Assembly (NCBI GenBank): GCA_029562045.1
Contig: JAKQWJ010000153.1
Coordinates: 1-9,127, forward strand
Origin: Spirochaetota bacterium
GTDB lineage: Bacteria; Spirochaetota; Spirochaetia; DTKZ01
DNA: 9,127 nt
Reading direction: 5' to 3'
Position 1 is the first letter of the stretch. The number at the start of each line of letters is the position of its first letter. Shown piece after piece: positions 5,288 through 9,127 of the stretch. Made by a program: the position numbers and the translations under genes. The notes below the pieces were generated by a model. It ran no database searches. It was not told the DNA's origin and worked only from the letters and a program-made list of their open reading frames with translations.

Positions 5288-5728
5288 CTACTCGGGCAAG
5301 CCCAGGATCCGGGAGATCTTTTCCCAGGCCCGCAGGCGGTAGTACTGAAAATCGTTGGGGGCTTCCGGGTCGCCGATGTGCTTCAGCAGCTCCGCCGCCT
5401 GTTTTTCCAGAAGGTCCTGGGCGGCGGTCATCTCCAGGATGAGGTTCCGATCCTCGCCGGACACCAGGTTCTTTTCCACAAGGCCCGCGAGGGTTTCCCT
5501 GATGTAGCCGGCGGCCCCTTCGATCTCCCGGGCTATGTCCATCGCCATGTCCTCATCGTAGACGTCATTCTCGAAGCCGTCCATCAGCATTCCCAGGGAG
5601 AAGTAACTCGTGTAGAGGTTCGAGCCCCCCAGGGCGCCGATGACCTCGAGGTATTCATCGCTCCCGAAGGCCGGCGAGCCCACCGCCGCGGCCAGAACGA
5701 GAAACAGGACGATGCGCAGCTTTTTCAT
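5288..5728 (-). CDS. small exported helical protein of unknown function
   Basis: The 146-residue product begins with a clear signal peptide: MKKLR, a hydrophobic stretch from about 6 to 16, and a plausible signal peptidase I site SPAFG-SDEY after residue 22. There is no lipobox cysteine, so it should be a soluble periplasmic or secreted protein of about 124 residues. The mature part is rich in acidic and helix-forming residues and has no cysteine. The segment LGGSNLYTSYFSLGMLMDGF (33-52) looks like a conserved core, followed by predicted helices near 60-86, 92-118 and 128-142. I do not recognise the family. GAGGA lies 6 nt before the ATG, 13 bp after the M16C stop codon, so it is co-transcribed with the peptidase. 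As the peptidase lacks a signal peptide, direct contact between the two is unlikely. Confidence 0.85.
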   Translation of the reverse strand: MKKLRIVLFLVLAAAVGSPAFGSDEYLEVIGALGGSNLYTSYFSLGMLMDGFENDVYDEDMAMDIAREIEGAAGYIRETLAGLVEKNLVSGEDRNLILEMTAAQDLLEKQAAELLKHIGDPEAPNDFQYYRLRAWEKISRILGLPE

Positions 5729-5741
5729 TTCTCTTCCTCAC

Positions 5742-8708
5742 TTACCGGAGAACTTCGGTGGTGGCGCCGGCCAGTCCGGGGAGGGCCGAGGCGGCATCCT
5801 CCAGCGCGGGCCGCCCGGCGATGACGGCGGAAAAGCCGGAACCGAAGCCCGACAGGAGCCGCCCCGCCGCGGCCCGAAGGTCCTCCACCCCGGTCTCCAG
5901 GGCATACAGCCGGTGCCGGGCCCGGAGTTCGTCGGTGAGCCCGTACAGGGCCCGCCGGAAAGCGACGATGCTCTTGCCTCCCGGCGACAGGGGCTTCATG
6001 TCCCTGGCCACGGCGCCGATGACGGCGTTCTTCGCCGATTCCGGGTCAACCCCGTCCCGGGCGATGCCCTCCAGGGCGTCCCGGAACGCCGCCAGGGTGG
6101 AGGCGATGTTGGGGTCCCGGTAGGAGGCGAAGGTCAGAACCCCGTCCCTCCCATGGGCGGAGCAGAAGGCCCCGTAGGCCCCGCCCTTCATCCGGATTTT
6201 CTCCCACAGATAGCCCGTGCCGAGAAGATGGGCCAGAACCGCCTCGTGGGCGTGTTCCTTTCCGCCCAGGACCGCCGCCGGGACCGCCGTGGCGACGAAG
6301 GCGACGGCGGACGGAACGGCCAGCCCCTCCAGCGGGGGTATCGTCTCGGCGGCCTCCGGCGCCGTGCCGGCAGAGAATCCGGGCGCGGGGTCCTGGGGAA
6401 AGGCCTCGGCGAAGGCCTGGATATCCCGGACGATCCGCGGCCAGGAGGCCGCGGGGGCGGAAAAATTCGCCGTCAGCCCCCGCCGGGTCAGGGCCGACCC
6501 GCGGATCCGCCGGCAGTTCTCCGCCACGAGCCGCCCCGCCCGTCCCTCCGGAAGGCCGGCGACGAAGCGGTACTGGCTTATGCCCTTCCATTTTTCCTCG
6601 ACGGCCTCCGCCGGGGAGAGTCCCCGCTCCGCCCGGGACGAGGCGAAGGCATGCCCTCCGGGGATGATGGACCCCTTCAGATCGTTGCGGAACTCGAGGA
6701 AAATATCCCGGAGCCGCCTCTCATCCTCCAGGTCCGGACGCAGAAGAATGTCCCGGAGGAGGTCCAGGGCCTCCGGAAAGTTGTCCTCCAGGCTCTTCAG
6801 CCGGAGAAACAGAAACCGGCGCACGCCCCCGCCGACTACCGTTCCCGCTTCGAGCTCGGTCCCCAGGCCTCCGGTCTTCAGCGCCAGTTCCAGGGCGATC
6901 CGGTCGTAGGGCCGGCCCCCGGCGCCGATGCCGGTAAGGGCGGCGGTGAAGAGGGGCAGGAACAGGTCCGGCGGACCGCCTCCCTCCAGCTCGAAGGCGA
7001 AATCGGCGTAAACGATGCCGTTGGTGTACAGATCGTGGGCGTAGAGACCCGCGGCCCCCCCCGGGGGAAGGATCTCCACCGGGATGGTTTCCAGTTCCCG
7101 GGGGATGTCCGCCAGGGCCAGGGCGGGTATGGAGGCCAGGGCCTCCGGGGAGTCGGGGCTGTCCTGGAAGGCCCGGAAGGCGTCGAGATCCCGCCGCAGT
7201 TCCTCCCGGTCCCGCTCCGACAGCCGGGCCTCCTCCCGGTCCAGCCTCTCTCGGGTCCGGGCCTCTTCCCGGGCCGCCAGGGCCGGGTCGGGCTTTACCA
7301 CCAGAGTCGAGCGGTGCGGGTTTTCCAGGAGCTGCCGCCGGATGAGATTTTCGAAGCGCCGCGGGTCCCGGGCGATCTCTTCCCTGAGACCGGCCATGAC
7401 CGGGGCGAACTCCAGGGTCCGCTCCGGCCCCTGGCCGTGGAGCCAGCCCCGCAGGGACCGGCGCATGAGCCGCAGCCCGAAGGCTGAGCCGGCCCGGACC
7501 TCCCGGTTGCGGAACTCCACCCGGCGGACCGCCCCCTCGACACGCTCCCGATCCAGGCCGCCGTCCCGGAGGTCTTCCAGGGTTTTTTCCACCAGGTCCT
7601 CCAGGGCCTTCCTCTTCCGGGGCGGGATTCCCCGCAGACCCACGGAAAAAACCATCTCCAGGGTCTCGGTTTCGAGCCCCGTAGGGGCGGAGAGGTCCTC
7701 CCCCAGCCCCGATTCCACCAGGGCCTTCCGCAGGGGAGAGCCGGCGTTGCCCAGCAGGATCTCCGCCAGTATCTCGAAGGAGAGCGCCGCCATCGGGTCC
7801 GTCACCGGGGGCAGCAGCCAGTTCAGGGTGATGGAGCTGCCCGTCGCGGCGGACTCGCCCTCCTGGGCGGGATAGGTCTTCTCCAGCCTCCGGGGCCGGT
7901 CCCACCGCGCCGCCGGCGGGATCTCCGGAGTCCGGGGGCGGGAGTCGAAAAAGGACAGGACGTTCTCCTCCAGGAAACGGAGATGCTTTTCCGTGGGAAT
8001 GTCCCCGTAGAGAAAGACCCGGCAGTTGGAGGGGTGGTAAAAGGCGGCGTGAAAGGCCGTGAAATCCTCGTAGCGCAGGTTCAGGATCGCCTCCGGCTCC
8101 CCCCCGGAATCGAAGCCGTAGGGGGAATCGGAAAACAGCGACCGGATGGCCCATTCGGAGGCGATGGATTCGTGGCTGGAGTAGTTGCCCTTCATCTCGT
8201 TGTAGACGATGCCCACCGCCCGCAGCCGGCCGTCCTCGCCGAACTCCCGGCGCTGCCCCTCCTGCATGAAGGCCTCGCGCCGGAGAAGGGGAAAGAAAAC
8301 CGCATCGCCGTAAACCCGGAAGAGGTTGTAGAAATCCTGTTCCACCTGGCTTGAGGCGGGGTAGACGGTCTTGTCGGGAAAGGTGAAGGCGTTCATGAAG
8401 GTGTTCATGCTGCCCTTCAGGAGCTGCAGGAAGGGGTCCCTGGCGGGGAAACGCCGGGAGCCGCAGAGCACCGAATGCTCCAGAATATGGGCCACGCCGG
8501 TGTTGTCCGCCGGCGGGGTCTTGAAGGCGAAGGCGAAAAGATTGTCCCGGTCGTCCCGATGGAGATGGAAGATCTCGCAGCCGGTTTTCCGGTGGCGGAC
8601 ATGCAGGCCGACGGCGCGGAACTCCGTCAGCTCCCGGCGGGAAAGAAGCTCAAAACCCGGCGGGATGCCCTCGGGCCGGTCCGCCGGAGGGGGTGGATGA
8701 TCTGTCAT
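5742..8708 (-). CDS. M16C metallopeptidase (presequence protease/PreP-like)
   Basis: This 988-residue zinc peptidase has the clamshell architecture of subfamily M16C, in which one chain contains both halves. The inverted zinc motif HxxEH is His74-Ile-Leu-Glu77-His78, and the third ligand is Glu171 in VYNEMKG. The linker helices of the M16C-associated region lie around 475-540, very rich in Arg and Glu. The C-terminal half keeps the substrate-binding KGGAYGAF (about 840-847) and SYRDP, which supply the Arg/Tyr pair in homologues. Such enzymes degrade unstructured peptides up to about 65 residues. No signal peptide is present, so it should be cytosolic. I chose the ATG at 8706-8708 because GGAGG (8714-8718) stands 5 nt before it; a GTG at 8721-8723 has no binding site. 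It is likely a housekeeping peptide scavenger. Confidence 0.93.
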   Translation of the reverse strand: MTDHPPPPADRPEGIPPGFELLSRRELTEFRAVGLHVRHRKTGCEIFHLHRDDRDNLFAFAFKTPPADNTGVAHILEHSVLCGSRRFPARDPFLQLLKGSMNTFMNAFTFPDKTVYPASSQVEQDFYNLFRVYGDAVFFPLLRREAFMQEGQRREFGEDGRLRAVGIVYNEMKGNYSSHESIASEWAIRSLFSDSPYGFDSGGEPEAILNLRYEDFTAFHAAFYHPSNCRVFLYGDIPTEKHLRFLEENVLSFFDSRPRTPEIPPAARWDRPRRLEKTYPAQEGESAATGSSITLNWLLPPVTDPMAALSFEILAEILLGNAGSPLRKALVESGLGEDLSAPTGLETETLEMVFSVGLRGIPPRKRKALEDLVEKTLEDLRDGGLDRERVEGAVRRVEFRNREVRAGSAFGLRLMRRSLRGWLHGQGPERTLEFAPVMAGLREEIARDPRRFENLIRRQLLENPHRSTLVVKPDPALAAREEARTRERLDREEARLSERDREELRRDLDAFRAFQDSPDSPEALASIPALALADIPRELETIPVEILPPGGAAGLYAHDLYTNGIVYADFAFELEGGGPPDLFLPLFTAALTGIGAGGRPYDRIALELALKTGGLGTELEAGTVVGGGVRRFLFLRLKSLEDNFPEALDLLRDILLRPDLEDERRLRDIFLEFRNDLKGSIIPGGHAFASSRAERGLSPAEAVEEKWKGISQYRFVAGLPEGRAGRLVAENCRRIRGSALTRRGLTANFSAPAASWPRIVRDIQAFAEAFPQDPAPGFSAGTAPEAAETIPPLEGLAVPSAVAFVATAVPAAVLGGKEHAHEAVLAHLLGTGYLWEKIRMKGGAYGAFCSAHGRDGVLTFASYRDPNIASTLAAFRDALEGIARDGVDPESAKNAVIGAVARDMKPLSPGGKSIVAFRRALYGLTDELRARHRLYALETGVEDLRAAAGRLLSGFGSGFSAVIAGRPALEDAASALPGLAGATTEVLR

Positions 8709-8723
8709 GTGTTCCTCCGGCAC

Positions 8724-8729
8724 AAATAT
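8724..8729 (-). promoter_or_regulatory. possible -10 box before the M16C gene
   Basis: TATATT on the minus strand (5 of 6 to consensus) lies 15 nt before the peptidase ATG, just upstream of its GGAGG. The best -35 partner, TTCGCC at 8748-8753 with an 18-nt spacer, matches only 3 of 6. A promoter here would make the peptidase partly independent of the nucleosidase gene. Confidence 0.3.
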
Positions 8730-8744
8730 ACGAAGAATGGGACC

Positions 8745-8759
8745 TGAGGCGAAGCCTCA
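8745..8759. repeat. small hairpin overlapping the nucleosidase stop codon
   Basis: TGAGGC-GAA-GCCTCA is a perfect 6-bp stem with a 3-nt loop. One arm includes the nucleosidase stop codon. No T-tract follows on the minus strand, so it is a weak terminator at best and might instead act as an mRNA processing or stability element. Confidence 0.45.
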
Positions 8760-9127
8760 ACCGTAAACCCGCCGCAGAACGTGTCGGACGAAATGCAGGG
8801 AGTTCCGGGATGCCCGGGACAGGAAGGCGTGGAAGTCGGTCTTGGCGTTGGAATCCGCCCTGTCGGAGATGGTCCGGATGAGCAGGAAGGGGACCTTGTT
8901 CACCGTGGCCACCAGACCCGCGGCGGCGCCTTCCATTTCGACGGCGTCCCCCTTCAGTTCCTCCAGAAGGTGGCGATGGGAGGCGAAGTCCCGTTTCGTG
9001 ATGAACTGGTCCCCCGTCAGGACCCTGCCCCGGACGGCCTTGCCCTTCTCGGGGATGCAGAACGACGCCGCGTCCACCAGGGTTCGGTCGCAGACCAGGA
9101 CCCGATATGGGGAATAGGGCACCTCCC
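8757..9127 (-). CDS. mtnN: 5'-methylthioadenosine/S-adenosylhomocysteine nucleosidase, C-terminal part (partial)
   Basis: The frame runs off the right edge with no convincing start inside the window; the GTG at 9120-9122 has no ribosome binding site worth trusting and is more likely an internal valine. About 122 C-terminal residues are visible, roughly half of the usual 230. They carry the MTAN-type signature: GDQFI, the ribose-binding VEMEGAA, and ISDRAD with the catalytic Asp. The enzyme cleaves adenine from MTA and SAH, recycling products of SAM-dependent and polyamine reactions, in the cytosol. Futalosine hydrolase of the menaquinone pathway is related and cannot be fully excluded from this fragment. 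The stop codon is 48 bp before the M16C gene in the same direction, so one transcript is possible. Confidence 0.85.
   Translation of the reverse strand, partial: EVPYSPYRVLVCDRTLVDAASFCIPEKGKAVRGRVLTGDQFITKRDFASHRHLLEELKGDAVEMEGAAAGLVATVNKVPFLLIRTISDRADSNAKTDFHAFLSRASRNSLHFVRHVLRRVYG

Noticed and set aside
5640..7487. A 615-codon plus-strand open frame opposite the M16C peptidase gene
   Set aside because: It is an antisense shadow typical of GC-rich genes: the translation is dominated by Gly, Pro, Arg and Gln, has no recognisable domain, and lacks a ribosome binding site. The minus-strand frame encodes a complete M16C enzyme.

Overview
The window is a GC-rich bacterial chromosome segment. 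GC content and the wobble positions of the genes are high throughout, except for a more AT-rich stretch at the left edge. Gene content points to a peptide- or sugar-degrading, probably anaerobic bacterium: a KDG kinase next to a KDPG aldolase-VOC fusion, a large cytosolic M16C peptidase, an AEC permease and a stand-alone HisI. High-GC Synergistota, Spirochaetota or Desulfobacterota would all fit. I cannot place it more firmly from sequence alone, and nothing here is diagnostic of one phylum.

Layout, left to right. (1) 1-17: the first five codons of a minus-strand gene that runs off the left edge, with a strong ribosome binding site. (2) 18-231: a structured, untranslated-looking leader for that gene. 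(3) 232-340: a tRNA-Gly(CCC) gene on the minus strand with its own intrinsic terminator. (4) 341-668: intergenic, holding the tRNA promoter region and the terminator of the next gene. (5) 669-1613, minus: an AEC-family permease, probably read from a nearly leaderless mRNA. (6) 1755-3030, plus: hisI-hisG, two early histidine-biosynthesis genes, divergent from the permease. (7) 3113-5189, minus: kdgK followed by a KDPG aldolase with a C-terminal VOC domain, convergent with hisG and driven by a near-consensus promoter. (8) 5288-8708, minus: an M16C (PreP-like) metallopeptidase followed by a small exported protein of unknown function, ending in an intrinsic terminator. (9) 8757-9127, minus: the 3' part of an MTA/SAH nucleosidase gene, which enters from the right.

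How the genes work together: KdgK phosphorylates 2-keto-3-deoxygluconate to KDPG and the aldolase splits KDPG to pyruvate and glyceraldehyde-3-phosphate, the lower half of uronate or Entner-Doudoroff catabolism. HisG performs the first committed step of histidine synthesis and HisI a later ring-opening step; the other his genes are not here. The nucleosidase and the peptidase are co-oriented 48 bp apart and may share a transcript.

No prophage, insertion sequence, CRISPR array, restriction system or obvious defence system is visible. Most of the window is ordinary metabolism. The least explained parts are the left-edge leader, which contains a 14-nt perfect complement of the neighbouring tRNA's T-arm, the aldolase-VOC fusion, and the unknown exported protein.
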